64,000 nt of DNA from Amphiduros pacificus (Eukaryota > Annelida > Polychaeta > Phyllodocida > Hesionidae): contig OX439002.1 in NCBI GenBank assembly GCA_949316495.1, positions 12,208,001-12,272,000 on the forward strand, in the 5' to 3' direction. A model generated the notes under the pieces. It searched no databases. It was not told where the DNA came from and saw only the letters and a program-made list of their open reading frames with translations. The position numbers and the translations under genes are program-made. The stretch's first letter is position 1; each line of letters starts with the position of its first letter. Positions 45,380-56,975 of this stretch are shown here, one piece after another.

Positions 45380-46200
45380 ATTACATGTTATTGCCAACCA
45401 AAGAAGAAGGGCCAGAAGAAGGGCCAGAAGAAGAAGAAGGTTTTGGACCAGACCTTGGCTGTCTGCTCAGAGGAGGAAATGACCAAAATGACCAAACTTT
45501 TCCTGAGTATGCCTCCAGAAACGTTTGATGAGATTCTGAGCAGAATTCGTCACAGAATTTACAAGAATACAACATCGGTGTGCCAAGGCATCATTGACGA
45601 ATACAAGGAGAAACTGATGGCAATGCCTATAACAACACAAGACTGGCAGCCCATAGCTGATGAATTCTGGGAGAAATGGAACTTTTCACATACGCTTGGT
45701 GCTATAGATAGGAAACACATCACCTGTAAATGCCCCCTGGTTCTGGTTCAACATACTACAACTGCAACAAGTTCTACTCGGTGGACAGTGATTACCAGTT
45801 CATATGGGAGCAAAAAAAGCCACCGCTGATGCCCAGATATGGAATGACATTGACCTCCATGCAGGAACAATGAATTCCACTTACCTCAGCCTTCTCCACT
45901 ACCCAATCACAAATGCTGTACCTTACTTCATCATAGGTGATGATGCTTTTGCCTTGATGCCCTACATGATCAAGCCCTATGGACACAGGGGTCTATCACG
46001 TGAAGAAAGGTTTGTTCAATTACAGATTGTCCAGGGCTAGAAGGGTAGTGGAGAACGCATTTGGTATCTTGGCCAACAGAAGTCCAGATGAGCACCATGT
46101 GATGTGACTGCTGAGACTTCTGAGACAGCTGTGTTGAGATGGAAGGCTGGGACATGTAATCTGCAATATAGAACTGTGTAGCAGACCCCCAGACAGACTC
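45380..46200 (+). pseudogene. Harbinger transposase (HARBI1-like nuclease), decayed
   Basis: Pieces in three frames: RRRARRRRRFWTRPWLSAQR (45400-45480), then MTKLFLSMPPETFDEILSRI and IIDEYKEKLMAMPITTQDWQ with WNFSHTLGAIDRKHITCKCP (first Asp in GAID). Next come AKKATADAQIWNDIDLHAGT, PYFIIGDDAFALMPYMIKPY (second Asp) and GHRGLSREERF. The last piece, LSRARRVVENAFGILANR, carries the catalytic Glu. All three DDE residues are visible, but there are at least three frameshifts and an apparent deletion between YKNTT and SVCQGIIDEY, where the helix-turn-helix would lie. Its usual role is cutting and pasting the element. Confidence 0.88.
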
Positions 46201-48240
46201 TCCAATCAGAGGTCTGTTCCAATCGTCATGTGGGGGTCTGGTACAAGAAGTAGGAGGTCTGCCTGTTGGTGCGGAGCTTGACCTGGGTGGGTAATGTGAC
46301 AGGAAATGCTGCTGGACAAACTGCTGCTGAGGATAAGAAGGCTGGTAGAAGTGTTGTTGTAGCTGTACAAATTGATGCTGAGGTGGCTATTGAGGAGTAG
46401 ATGTGTATGTTGCTATTTCTCCAATTGCTGTCATAGAGCATGATCACTCTCTTCTGGTTCTGGCCCACCTGGCCTGCAAGTCCCAGAAATAGATTAAAAC
46501 TCTTCAAACTCAGCCTGTGATGCAGCCCTGATAATACTTGTGCAGTATGACATAAAGGTACCCCTCACTGATGTGGATGGCTCAATGGTGGACACAGCTG
46601 CAGCAGTCTTGGTTTCTCAAGGCTCTTCTTTATGGTTTCCTGCAGAGCTAATGTAGCTTCATCCTCAGCAGCATCAGCACCCCTTTTCTTCTGCTTTCTG
46701 CTGTTAAGCTTTGATACATCTGCACCCGATTATTTTCGTTGTACTTCAAATTTGAAATTTGAGCATGTACTCATATTTAAAGCCATACTTACCAAGTTTG
46801 CTTCCAAAAGTGAAGCATTTTTGATTTTTTCATCATGCTCAGAATCTCAGTTGTGCTTACTTCACGAAGTATTTGCTCAGACTTGAAGTAAATACTTGAG
46901 CCATATGACATCATATTTCCATTCTTTAATTGAGTAAATACTCCCATGACAATACTCCCGAAAAATCGCTTTGAGCATGAAAACTCCAAATCTGAGCAAG
47001 AAAATATCTGAGCACATTGGAAAAAATCCAAAAATCTTGGATCTGAGTAAATACTCAGAATGTGAGCAAAACTTCAAATCTGAGCAAAATTTCAAATCTG
47101 AGTTTTCCATGCATGATGGAAAATTTGGATCTGAGTATATGCTGAGAATCTAAGCAAAACCTCAAATCTGAGCATGAGCATGTATTTCAAATTGAGCATG
47201 AGCACGTATGAACACGTATTTCAAATTGAAGAACGATGGAAAAATCGGGCCCTGTATTGTAATCATCATCATCAACAGTAATGAGGGAAACCTTGTTCTC
47301 TGCACAAATCCTCTCTGCCGTGGCCAAATCCCCACCAGACCTTGCCAAAGCTTCTTGGACCTGCAAGCACACAAAACGAAAAACTTACATGGTACAAATG
47401 TACAGAGACTCTCTGCAGATATAAACATCATTAAATTACATAAAGGATGATAGAACAAAATTTTATACATTATGTCATATTGTGGGATCCTATTAGGCCC
47501 ACAAAACCTAGATAACAATATTAAATATTTTCATTTTCACACATATTTGCATTTACATGTTGTTGATAAGCATAAAGATATTTACAATCATAATATAATT
47601 TGTACCTACACTGGTTATGGGGACTGGCTGATGAGTGATGGGATTCCAGTTTGTTCCACTCCCAGACCTCTCTCTCTGTCACGTCTTTTGCTCCAGGCCC
47701 TGAGACATCTTCAGCTGTGTGAATGTTAGTGTACCAGTCCCCTATGTCCTTCCACCAGACTTCAACTCTTTTGAAGTGTAGCCCAATTCTGCAGTCTTCT
47801 GGTTCCAAAGCGCATTCTTCTTATCCCTGTTCCTGAATTCCACAACTTTCCTATTCCACAGACAGGGGTTATCTTGAGACCCTCTGGGCTTCTTTGCCTT
47901 ATTATCATCCTTCTTAGACCTTTTCTTGGCGGGAGGTTCTTTGGACCAGAAGGCCTTATGGTAGGGTCTGTATCCCCGTCCACGGGAGCACCTTCAATCC
48001 CAGAGCCTTGCCATCGCACTATGCTTTGACCTTAGTGTCACTCTGTTTTTACCCAGATTCAGACTCACTTGCCTTGGCCGCAACATCACCTACTGCAAAT
48101 ACAGAAATGGGGAAATATTGTTCAAAAGTTATTTGGGCCTTGAGGGACCACGTTTCCCCTTGCCTCACCCAGTACCCCAGCCTCTCCTACCTTTTGCGGG
48201 GATCCTCTCCCTCCTTGTTCCCTTCGTCCAGCTATTGTTA
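46150..48240 (-). pseudogene. Harbinger accessory MADF/Myb-like DNA-binding protein, decayed
   Basis: Minus-strand coding pieces in order: KKPRGSQDNPCLWNRKVVEF RNRDKKNALW (around 47,900-47,800); VEVWWKDIGDWYTN, then SGPGAKDVTEREVWEWNKLE (47,760-47,640), whose GAK-TER-W pattern fits the end of MADF/Myb-SANT domains in Harbinger accessory proteins. Then VQEALARSGGDLATAERICA (47,374-47,230, after a TTGCAG acceptor); QKKRGADAAEDEATLALQET (46,710-46,610); VRGTFMSYCTSIIRAASQAE FEEF (46,560-46,495); and a Q/P-rich tail QQHFYQPSYPQQQFVQQHFL (~46,360-46,280). Frameshifts and stops occur and a repeat insertion splits it. Such proteins help bring transposase to the ends. Confidence 0.65.
46738..47230. 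repeat. Nested repeat-rich insertion in the accessory gene
   Basis: About 490 bp of AAATCTGAGCAAAA-like words in many copies, bounded by TACTTCAAATTTGAAATTTG AGCATG on the left and, inverted, GTTCTTCAATTTGAAATACG on the right. It interrupts coding sequence that reads on both sides. A small non-autonomous foldback element is the simplest reading; target duplication not identified. Confidence 0.5.
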
Positions 48241-48575
48241 ATTAATATACGAATGTAAAAATCCAGATTAAAGTTAATCAGTTGCAAAAATTCTGTTGTT
48301 CGCTTCCAAGTACTGAGTGCGTAACATTTGCGCAACTCTTCTGCTTTTACCATCTGTCACATGACCATTTGAATTTGCATCTCATCTGTTTTATCATTCG
48401 CTATGCATCTGTGTGATGTCTCATTAACTTTCTACGTGCACTGCCTCTGCTATCTTCGCTACTCAGTCGTTCATCTCCATGTTAGTTTTTGGTTTGTTGT
48501 GCGTTTTGCATCAGTGCTCATCCGCTCTGTCCTCTTTGGACTTCTTGGCCTGTTGGCTACAGTGAGACCATGGCT

Positions 48576-49275
48576 TTAAATTTGTATTTTAATGTCCTTG
48601 AACTGCTACAATTAAATATATTTCTGTACAAATTGCCAATTTCCAGTACCATTCTATGCTCCGATTTTGTGTTATCATGATAAACACGATGAGTTTACCT
48701 CTTTCACATGGCAGAACATCATGATCATTATCAAACATTATCAAACCTCACGGCAAATATGGCTAAATGTGCGCATTCTAACTCAGATATTATGTTTTGT
48801 AACTAGTAGATTTTCTTCGTCGGCAAAAAGGTTAAAGCAAAGTTTAAAGTTGGTGCAAATTTTAATATGTGTGGTATTACAGTCTGAATAGATGCTACAT
48901 GTAAATGGATATATACTTGATTGCAATTCCAAGAAAGTATAAATAGGCGATAGACACCTTTTCAGATGGAGATAAACAATGATACTTGATGTTACCCTGG
49001 ATGGAATGTATGATAAGTGAACATTTCATGGAAATGACATTTAATGATATATTGATATTTAGCACTAAAGGATAGGTTTGATTTCATCAATTTTGCATTT
49101 TACTTTTGGTGAAAAGCTGCACTGTTGATGAAAAGCTGCACATGACAACAGGATATTACACGCATAGATACAAACATAAGCCTTTAATTTCTTCCAGACA
49201 AATATTTCTTTTCCATAAATAGTAAAAGCATTCTCATATATGTGTTAATGTGTGCAGAACAAAACAAGCCAAAAG
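48576..49275. other. No gene recognised
   Basis: Short frames; no domains. Confidence 0.35.
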
Positions 49276-49276
49276 G

Positions 49277-49570
49277 CAATAGTGAGAGCTTTATCAGAAT
49301 GTGAGAGCTTTATCAGAATGTGAAAGCTTTATTAGAATGGGGAAGCTTTATCAGAATATGAGAGCTTTATCAGAATGTGAGAGCTTTATCAGAATGTGAA
49401 AGCTTTATTAAAACGTGGAAGCTTTATTAGAATGTTAGAGCTTTATCAAAATGTGAGAGCTTTATCAGAATGTGAGAGCTTTATCAGAATGAGGAAGCTT
49501 TATCAGAATGTGAAAGCTTTATCAGAATGTGAAAGCTTTATCAGAATGTGAGAGCTTTATCAGAATGACA
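49277..49570 (+). repeat. 19-bp minisatellite, ~15 units
   Basis: GAGAGCTTTATCAGAATGT repeated with variants GAAAGCTTTATTAGAATG and GGGAAGCTTTATCAGAAT. Confidence 0.95.
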
Positions 49571-49849
49571 TATCGGATATCAAATCACTTGGTTGATTGA
49601 TTCACGATGTGTGCATATCATCATGTGGTGACCTCTTAATTCGAGGAAACAAGACTGGGGAACATAATCTTTTTTTAAACAAAAATGACAAATATGAACA
49701 TGATGGTGTATATATTTTGTATGTACCTATTTCGAAGAACACGTGGTCAAAGTAAATCTTTCATGACTGAAAGTGCTTCCTTATTTCTGCTTATTCTCTA
49801 TGTATAGCTCTCCATGAAAAGGTGTGATGGCATCCCTCCATCAGTGAGC

Positions 49850-52120
49850 ATATATATGTAGTCCAGATGGTAACCCCAGTAATAGTGGGACTGTTCCACT
49901 TGTTGACACAGGGCTAGATGACCCAATTATCCTGGATGAAGTCAGGAAGTCAGTCCTAAAAGCCAAGCAAGGGAAAGCAGTGGGGTGTGATGACCTGCCC
50001 TCTGAAGTTCTGAAAAATGATACAGCATGTAAATTCCTGCACAGCTTGTTTACCCTCTGTTATGAATCAGGAATCATCCCATCATTATGGCTAAAAGGGA
50101 TTATCCACCCAATTCCAAAAGACAATACCCTGGATCCTCGTAATCCAATGAACTACAGAGGAATAACACTGGCCTGTAGCACATATAAGCTATATTGTGG
50201 TATATTGAATAGGAGACTTGTTACATGGTCAGAAGCAAATAATCTGATATCTGATGAACAGAATGGTTTCCGCCCAGACCGAGGATGCTTGGATCAATTA
50301 AGCACACTAACAAATGTCATTGAAACACGAAAGCAGATGAAAAGGTCAACCTTTGCATTATTCGTTGACTTTAGCAAAGCTTTTGATAGGATAAATAGAA
50401 ACTTTCTGTGGAATAAACTTAGTGATATGGGATTACCTGCAAAAATGCTCTCTGCTTTACAATGTATTTATAACAATGTTCAGTGCTGTGTGAGCATAAA
50501 TGGTGCTAGGACAGACTATTTTAATGTGTCTTCTGGCCTGAAACAGGGATGCTTATTATCGCCACTTTTATTCAACCTGTTTACAAATGACCTGCTTCTG
50601 GAGCTTAAAAATAGTGGCCTAGGAGTGGATATTGGCCTTGAGGAACTATTGTGTGTTTTGTGCTATGCAGATGATTTGGTCTGCATTGCGGAAGATGAAA
50701 AGGATCTTCAGCAAATGTTGGATATAATTACAAATTGGTGTGAGAAATGGGGAATGGCAGTGAACACAAAGAAAACCCAGATAGTTCACTTCAGGCCCGC
50801 CTCACTGCCCAGAACCAACCACATATTCACATATGGCTCTGATAACATTGCGGTCGTGGATAAATATAGGTATCTCGGTCTTGTCATAAATGAGTACTTA
50901 GACTATGATTTCACAGCATCAATGGTGGCCAAATCAGCAGGGAGAGCCCTCGGCTTGCTAATAGCAAAATGTAAAGCCTATGGAGGGCTGCCATATGACT
51001 GCTTCACAAAACTGTATAACTCACTTGTTCAACCAGTAATTGACTATGGAGCAGCAATCTGGGGAACAAAGGAGTATTCCTGTGTAAATGCAGTGCAACA
51101 TCGAGCATGTCGATTTTATATGGGTGTGGGGAAATATACGCCCAACCCAGCAGTGACTGGTGACATGGGATGGTCACGGCAAAGCCAGCGTCAATGGGTT
51201 TGTGTCACCAGGCTATGGGGCCGGCTCAGTAACATGGATAACAGTCGGTGCAACAAATCAGTGTTTGACTGGGCGATGAGTAAGTCTGGTCCAAGAGTAA
51301 AGAACTGGTGTCACCGTGTTAAAAATTTCTTCAGAAAACATTCCTTGGAGAGATATATGGACTCAGAAATTGATACAGATGCTGCAGTTAGGAATGTTAA
51401 CAGCACTTTATGTCATTTTCACGAACAAGAATGGTTGGAGAAAATAAACAGACATGAGGCAGTTACTGGGCATGGCCAAAACAAGTTACGTACATATAGA
51501 CATTTTAAGAATGCCTGGCACACAGAGGATTACCTGAAATTAGTACTGAATCGTCGACACCGTAGTTCATATGCCAAATTCCGCTGTGGAGTAGCCCCTA
51601 TCAGACTTGAAACAGGGCGCTATGAACACTTAGATGTTGCAGACAGACTCTGCCCAGTGTGTGACCTCCTAGAGGTGGAAACTGAGGAGCACACTATCAT
51701 AAGATGTCCCGCATACAGTGATCTCAGAAAAGATCTTTTTAAATGTTCTAATGATATATCTGGTGCTTTTATTAATTTAAGTGATTCAGGAAAATTATCT
51801 TTTATACTTAGTGATATTGACATTTGCAGAGTCAGTGCCAAAACCTGCCATGAGATTTTAGCCAGGAGGAGAACTTTAATGTACACATCCACATCAAACT
51901 AATTACTTTTTCATATATCATTTCAATGTTTTAAATATGTGCATGATTGTGATATTGATATTATTATATACTTCACTTTAAAACTATATGCATGTTTTGT
52001 TTTTTAACAGTCTCTCATATCTCTTCTAAGAGAGGCCTATATTTTAGTTATAATTTTATGCTTAGATTTATTGTAAATAGGGCGAGACTTAAATAAAAAT
52101 ATACAATACAATACAAATAT
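49850..52120 (+). mobile_element. LINE, 5'-truncated, with intact-looking RT frame
   Basis: Coding similarity begins near 49,860 (upstream of the first in-frame ATG at 49,980: GLDDPIILDEVRKSVLKAKQ) and ends at the TAA at 51902. A 3' UTR of ~200 bp and an (ATACA)n tail follow at about 52,100-52,118. The endonuclease and any ORF1 are absent. Single long frame, so the insertion is likely young. Confidence 0.9.
49980..51902 (+). CDS. LINE reverse transcriptase with C-terminal zinc finger
   Basis: 640 codons without interruption; the open frame extends upstream of this ATG, so the start is arbitrary in a truncated copy. RT motifs in order: GCDDLPSEVLKN, PIPKDNTLDPRNPMNYRGIT, ISDEQNGFRPDRGCLDQL, FALFVDFSKAFDRINRNFLW (first Asp), GLKQGCLLSPLLFNLFTNDL, LCYADDLVCIAEDEKDLQQM (YADD), GMAVNTKKTQIVHF and YRYLGLVINEYLDY. 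Near the C terminus CPVCDLLEVETEEHTIIRC (CxxC..H..C) is a zinc-knuckle-like motif found in I-, Tx1- and related LINE proteins. The protein would copy its own RNA at a nicked target. Clade uncertain. Confidence 0.92.
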   Translation: MGCDDLPSEVLKNDTACKFLHSLFTLCYESGIIPSLWLKGIIHPIPKDNTLDPRNPMNYRGITLACSTYKLYCGILNRRLVTWSEANNLISDEQNGFRPDRGCLDQLSTLTNVIETRKQMKRSTFALFVDFSKAFDRINRNFLWNKLSDMGLPAKMLSALQCIYNNVQCCVSINGARTDYFNVSSGLKQGCLLSPLLFNLFTNDLLLELKNSGLGVDIGLEELLCVLCYADDLVCIAEDEKDLQQMLDIITNWCEKWGMAVNTKKTQIVHFRPASLPRTNHIFTYGSDNIAVVDKYRYLGLVINEYLDYDFTASMVAKSAGRALGLLIAKCKAYGGLPYDCFTKLYNSLVQPVIDYGAAIWGTKEYSCVNAVQHRACRFYMGVGKYTPNPAVTGDMGWSRQSQRQWVCVTRLWGRLSNMDNSRCNKSVFDWAMSKSGPRVKNWCHRVKNFFRKHSLERYMDSEIDTDAAVRNVNSTLCHFHEQEWLEKINRHEAVTGHGQNKLRTYRHFKNAWHTEDYLKLVLNRRHRSSYAKFRCGVAPIRLETGRYEHLDVADRLCPVCDLLEVETEEHTIIRCPAYSDLRKDLFKCSNDISGAFINLSDSGKLSFILSDIDICRVSAKTCHEILARRRTLMYTSTSN

Positions 52121-52129
52121 ATGTATATA

Positions 52130-52490
52130 ACAATATCACACATTCACAGATATCTTGATGATGCAAAACACAGTAGAACCAATAGAACACCTTTATATTC
52201 TAACAAGCATTTATGTTTGACATTATATTTTAAGTAAAGGGAGCAATCATGGGTCAAGGTTAAAGATAAATAGATCCAACAATAACGATAACACAGTATG
52301 AGATATTTCTCATTATATCGATTCTGTATTCACTGTCGTGCTATTTATGCCTTCTGTGAGTTGCCATGAGGTCAATACGAATAATATTGCATTTATCTTT
52401 TTGGGTTAAGTAAGATTCTTGTTAAAAGAAGTCGCATCAAATCAGACAACAACAACTATATTTTGTTACTAAATCAACAATTTATCGAGT
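52130..52490. other. No gene recognised
   Basis: Nothing identified. Confidence 0.35.
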
Positions 52491-52491
52491 T

Positions 52492-52678
52492 CAAGTTTAT
52501 AAGCACTAGTTCTGTAGTGGGTCTGGAGTGGTGATCCAAAGTGGTCATATGAGCTGACGCCCGTTCCAAAAGGACCTTCGGCATTACAGTGAGGCAATAT
52601 TATATCTGTTTCTAGTAGGTCTCGTCATGAAATGAGTGAAATAATGTTTAAAGTGGTATAAAAACCAACAAAAAAATC
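52492..52678 (+). mobile_element. SINE-A, degenerate
   Basis: Retains AAGTTTATAAGCACTAGTTC, GGTGATCCAAAG, GAGCTGACGCCCGTTCCAAA and the 3' part CTAGTAGGTCTCGTCATGAA ATGAGTGAAATAATG. Head and B box are largely lost; an old copy. Confidence 0.75.
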
Positions 52679-52679
52679 G

Positions 52680-54510
52680 ATTGGAGATAAGAGTTCATTT
52701 CTTGGAATGCATTATTGCGTTTAAATGCAATAAGGAAAATAACTGCCATTCTTTGGTCCTTTGATATGGTAGCAATGATGACCCCTTGGCCTCGCAGCAT
52801 AAGCTTTGTTTAATCTGTACTGAGTTCTGTGCTGTGAATGCTCTGAGTTCAAAAATGAGGGAGGGAGGCATGTGTGGGCTCATATATTGGATATGGAGTA
52901 AATAACATTTAACCAACTTCATATAGACTAATTAAATAAGGTATTGCTAAAAAGGGAAGAATAAGTGGTAAGTAAAGATGATCATAACGATAGACGCAAA
53001 TGACAAGCTACCCACAAAGATATACTTAGTCTGTACTGAATTCTTAACTGCATCTATATACTGAATACTGTGCAGCATCTGAAAAGAAACTACCTGTGCT
53101 TCGATATAGTACAGGATGATCAAATGATTGCGTTAGATTGTAATCATATCATTTCCACCCTAAAATATTCAACTGGATAAAATGTATATTGATTGAGATC
53201 AGAAAGACCAAGGTCAGCAAAGGTGGAGCACGTAAACTGAGTATAGGATCCCCATTTTCTCTGTATTGTTAATACATATATGGATAGTAATCTTATACAA
53301 ATGGTGAAACATGTGTAAGAACAAGAGACATGATATATTGAGTAAGTAATGCGTCCCAAGCCCCAGAAGGGACAGAAATTCCGGGAAAAATACCCAAAGC
53401 ACTCAAGTTAGAAACACATCTGACAATTGGGACAAGTGTAATTGACCAAGTCAGTAACTGTGCTGGTACTGAGTAAAATAAATGACCAAATTAAAGACTT
53501 ACCTTCGCAGGATTTAAAGCCGACCTTATGTCCGTGAAAGATGAAATTGTATCTATGGGAATCCAAATTTATTCATGTGGTGGACATTATTAATACTGTA
53601 GACAGAAATTACCAGCTTGATAAGGGAATTAGCTCAGGGTAATAAAGCTCACTGCAGAGACCTGAAAGAATATGTTAACGGCTGGAAATAGTCACACACA
53701 GATAATCTGATGAATATAAATAGGTAATTGACTGTGATCGTTGTGATAAAATAGTTTAAAATTTGACAGGAATGAAGATTCTCCTCAAGATATTTGCATT
53801 GACGTGTGTCAAAGTTTGGGAATCAAAACTAAGTAAGGTCAGAAACCTTCACTGCAATAGTGCCTGAACGATATGGGAAGCTAGAAGATAAAGGAAAGGA
53901 AATATTCCTTTCTGAGAGGAATAGGTGAGGATATATTGTTGATCCTATAATGAGAACAACCAGGGAAACTGATACGAAGGTTCAATTTTCAGTGGACAAA
54001 CTAGTATTAGATGGGAAACCATACACTATTGACTCTCTTAATCAACATCCCCTCATTTGGGACTGTAGGGAATCTCAACACCCAGCATAGCACCATTCGT
54101 TAGTCCAAGGTCACCATGCACTATCCAACCTCTTCCCATTGTCTGTCAAGGATAATGATTGGACAGGATAAATTCCTCCATCAAGCCGATGCCTTAACAC
54201 AGGAAAGCATTATTCCTTATTTCACAATGACAGAATATTTACAGCCTCAAAGATTATGAAAGCCACATCAGCTTTTGAGGAACAGAAAAGCTGGAAATAA
54301 AGGGAAGGGACAACTTTTAATATTCGGTCCAATACTTTTTTGGAAGCACTGGTAAGCACACATTGATGACTCAGCAGCGCAAAGCTTCAAATTGTTCACT
54401 GAATCTACTCAGTTTTGTACTGTCTCTGTCTCTCTGAAATGAGTTCTCTTACTGTGGCCACTCCGATATCATTGCCGTAGGAATGCACATTAACGTTAAC
54501 CTCACACCGG
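52680..54510. other. No gene recognised
   Basis: About 1.8 kb with only short frames and no repeat that I recognise. Confidence 0.35.
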
Positions 54511-54514
54511 ATGA

Positions 54515-55815
54515 CACGGAAATGCTGTGGAATGCTATGGGAAGGCCGTGGATGCAGCGAGAATCAATTTGGAATGCTGTGGATGCAGTGAAGATGTAGT
54601 GGGAATGCTGTGGATGCAGTGAAGATGTAGTGGGAATGCTGTGGATACAGTGATATTGCTATAGGAATGCTTAGGATGCAATGGGAATGCCGTGGGTGCA
54701 GTGATATTGTTATAGGAATGCTTAGGATGCAGTGGGAATGCTGTGGATGCAGTGATATTGCTATATGAATGCTAAGGGTGCAGTGGGAGTGCTGGGGGTG
54801 CAGTGATATCGCTATAGGAATGCTTAGGATGCAGTGGGAATGCTGTGGATGCAGTGATATTGCTATATGAATGCTAAGGGTGCAGTGGGAATGCTGTGGG
54901 TGCAGTGATATTGCTATATGAATGCTAAGGGTGCAGTGGGAATGCTGTGGGTGCAGTGATATCGCTATATGAATGCTAAGGGTGCAGTGGGAATGCTGTG
55001 GGTGCAGTGATATCGCTATATGAATGCTAAGGGTGCAGTGGGAATGCTGTGGGTGCAGTGATATTGCTATATGAATGCTAAGGGTGCAGTGGGAGTGCTG
55101 TGGGTGCAGCGATATTGCTATATGAATGCTGTGGGTGCAGTGGGAGTGCTGGGGGTGCAGTGATATTGCTATAGGAATGCTAAGGATGCAGTGGGAATGC
55201 TGTGGGTGCAGTGATATTGTTATATGAATGCTAAGGGTGCAGTGGGAATGCTGTGGGTGCAGTGATATTGCTATAGGAATGCTGTGGGTGCAGTGAGGAT
55301 GCTATAGGAATGCTGTGGGTGCAGTGAGGATGCTATAGGAATGCTGTGGGTGCAGTGAGGATGCTATAGGAATGCTGGGGGTGCAGTGAGGATGCTATAG
55401 GAATGCTGTGGGTGCAGTGAGGATGCTATAGGAATGCTGGGGGTGCAGTGAGGATGCTATAGGAATGCTGGGGGTGCAGTGATATTCCTATAGGAATGCT
55501 GGGGGTGCAGTGAGGATGCTATAGGAATGCTGGGGGTGCAGTGATATTCCTATAGGAATGCTGTGGGTGCAGTGAGGATGCTATAGGAATGCTGTGGGTG
55601 CAGTGATATTCCTATAGGAATGCTGTGGGTGCAGTGAGGATGCTATAGGAATGCTGTGGGTGCAGTGATATTCCTATATGAATGCTGTGGGTGCAGTGAG
55701 GATGCTATAGGAATGCTGTGGGTGCAGTGAGGATGCTATAGGAATGCTGTGGGTGCAGTGATATTCCTATATGAATGCTGTGGGTGCAGTGAGGATGCTA
55801 TAGAAATGCTGTGGA
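54515..55815 (+). repeat. Compound minisatellite, 51-bp (20+31) then 31-bp units
   Basis: The left half alternates GAATGCTAAGGGTGCAGTGG (20 bp) with a 31-bp GAATGCTGTGGGTGCAGTGA + TATTGCTATAT unit. The right half (from about 55,265) is mainly the 31-bp unit with GAGGATGCTATAG or ATATTCCTATAG endings. About 1.3 kb in total. Both sub-units share GAATGCT..GGTGCAGTG, so the longer unit arose from the shorter motif. Not coding. Confidence 0.95.
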
Positions 55816-55819
55816 TTCC

Positions 55820-56325
55820 TTTTACTAACGTTCTTATTGTCATTTGTAAACATCATTCCACTGCATTTTATCAAATATTCATCACACAGATGATGTAGTA
55901 CTGGTGTATCGGGTGACAGCCGTGTAATGGTGAATCAAAGTAAAGGCCACTGACTTTGTTCACTGTGATCTGTTGGCACATTTAATTTGATAGACAATAC
56001 CTAGTATACTATTTCTGCCTAGTACTCAGTTTCTTAAGGTTTACGAGAGAAATGAGTTAATAAAGATGCGTTCTCTGCAAACTATTTCTTGATGTTGTTA
56101 GGTTAGCTTACCCCTGTTTCCATTAGCGGGACAAAATATTATTGTATACATTATCAACATAATACGAAATTCGATATTTGAAACCTGGATATCCTTTCAT
56201 TCGGCATGACGTTGTGACGGTATTCATAAACAAGAACTCAACATATTCGTCTATAAGTGGAATGCAACGCTCATATTTACATTTCATATTTAGCTTTTAG
56301 TGACTAGACTAGGCTTTTGTTTTAT
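55820..56325. other. No gene recognised
   Basis: Short frames; nothing identified. Confidence 0.35.
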
Positions 56326-56358
56326 GTATATATATATACATATATATGTAGAGGAGGT

Positions 56359-56361
<3 letters not shown>

Positions 56362-56438
<77 letters not shown>
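56362..56438 (+). repeat. (CAT)n microsatellite
   Basis: About 25 perfect CAT triplets; preceded by a short TA tract (56325-56348). Confidence 0.98.
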
Positions 56439-56749
56439 TATTGTTATTATATTTGTCGTAGCCACAGATTTTTATAAATGTTTTCTTCATTTCTGTTCCT
56501 GATGACAGTCCATATAACCAAACGTTAATGTTGAAACATACCCCTATCTGGTGTACAGGACATCAGTGTAACCTGTGTAATAGTAGTATTTCATAATAAT
56601 TTAATATTAATCATAAAAATCAACTTCCGTGTGGGTGCGGTGATGAAGCAATAGCACGGTCGCCTTCCAGCACCGTCCCACCGCCCTCTGTGTGCCATGA
56701 GATGCAACCCGTGTCGGGCAGGATAGAGACCCAGCTAATACTTTAACGT

Positions 56750-56975
56750 TTTTCTACATTGTGAGCACGTTGTGAGCACGTTGTGTTTTGCTTAGCATGT
56801 TGTAACCTGACGTTGTATTGGCATAGATCTGTGAACGAGATAACGTTGTCAGCATTGTGGTACAAAGTTATGAGCACGTCGTGAGCACGTTCTTAACATG
56901 TTGTGAGCACGTTGTAACCTGACATTGTTTGGAACTAGATCTGTGAACATCGGATAATGTTGTATGTTGTGATAA
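56750..56975 (+). repeat. Two ~110-bp direct repeats with GAGCACGTTGT motifs
   Basis: GTTGTGAGCACGTTGT..AACCTGACGTTGT..TAGATCTGTGAAC..GATAACGTTGT is followed by a second diverged copy (..AACCTGACATTGT..TAGATCTGTGAAC..GATAATGTTGT). Confidence 0.7.

Larger units (their letters stand above)
44726..48575 (+). mobile_element. PIF/Harbinger DNA transposon with TIRs and TTA TSD
   Basis: The left end AGCGGTGGTCTCACTGCAAA CAGGCCAAG (44726-44754) and the complement of the right end, AGCCATGGTCTCACTGTAGC CAACAGGCCAAG (48575-48544), are inverted repeats. TTA lies immediately outside both (44723-44725 and 48576-48578), matching the 3-bp TWA target duplication of Harbinger. Inside are a transposase remnant on the plus strand and a MADF/Myb-like gene remnant on the minus strand, converging near 46.2 kb. 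That is the usual two-gene Harbinger content. Length 3,850 bp including a ~490-bp nested repeat. Confidence 0.85.

Noticed and set aside
51620-51892. 90-codon minus frame
   Set aside because: Shadow of the LINE reverse transcriptase frame on the other strand.
56640-56745. tRNA-like GGTGCGGTGATGAAGCAATA segment
   Set aside because: An A-box-like start is present, but no acceptable B box or cloverleaf follows.
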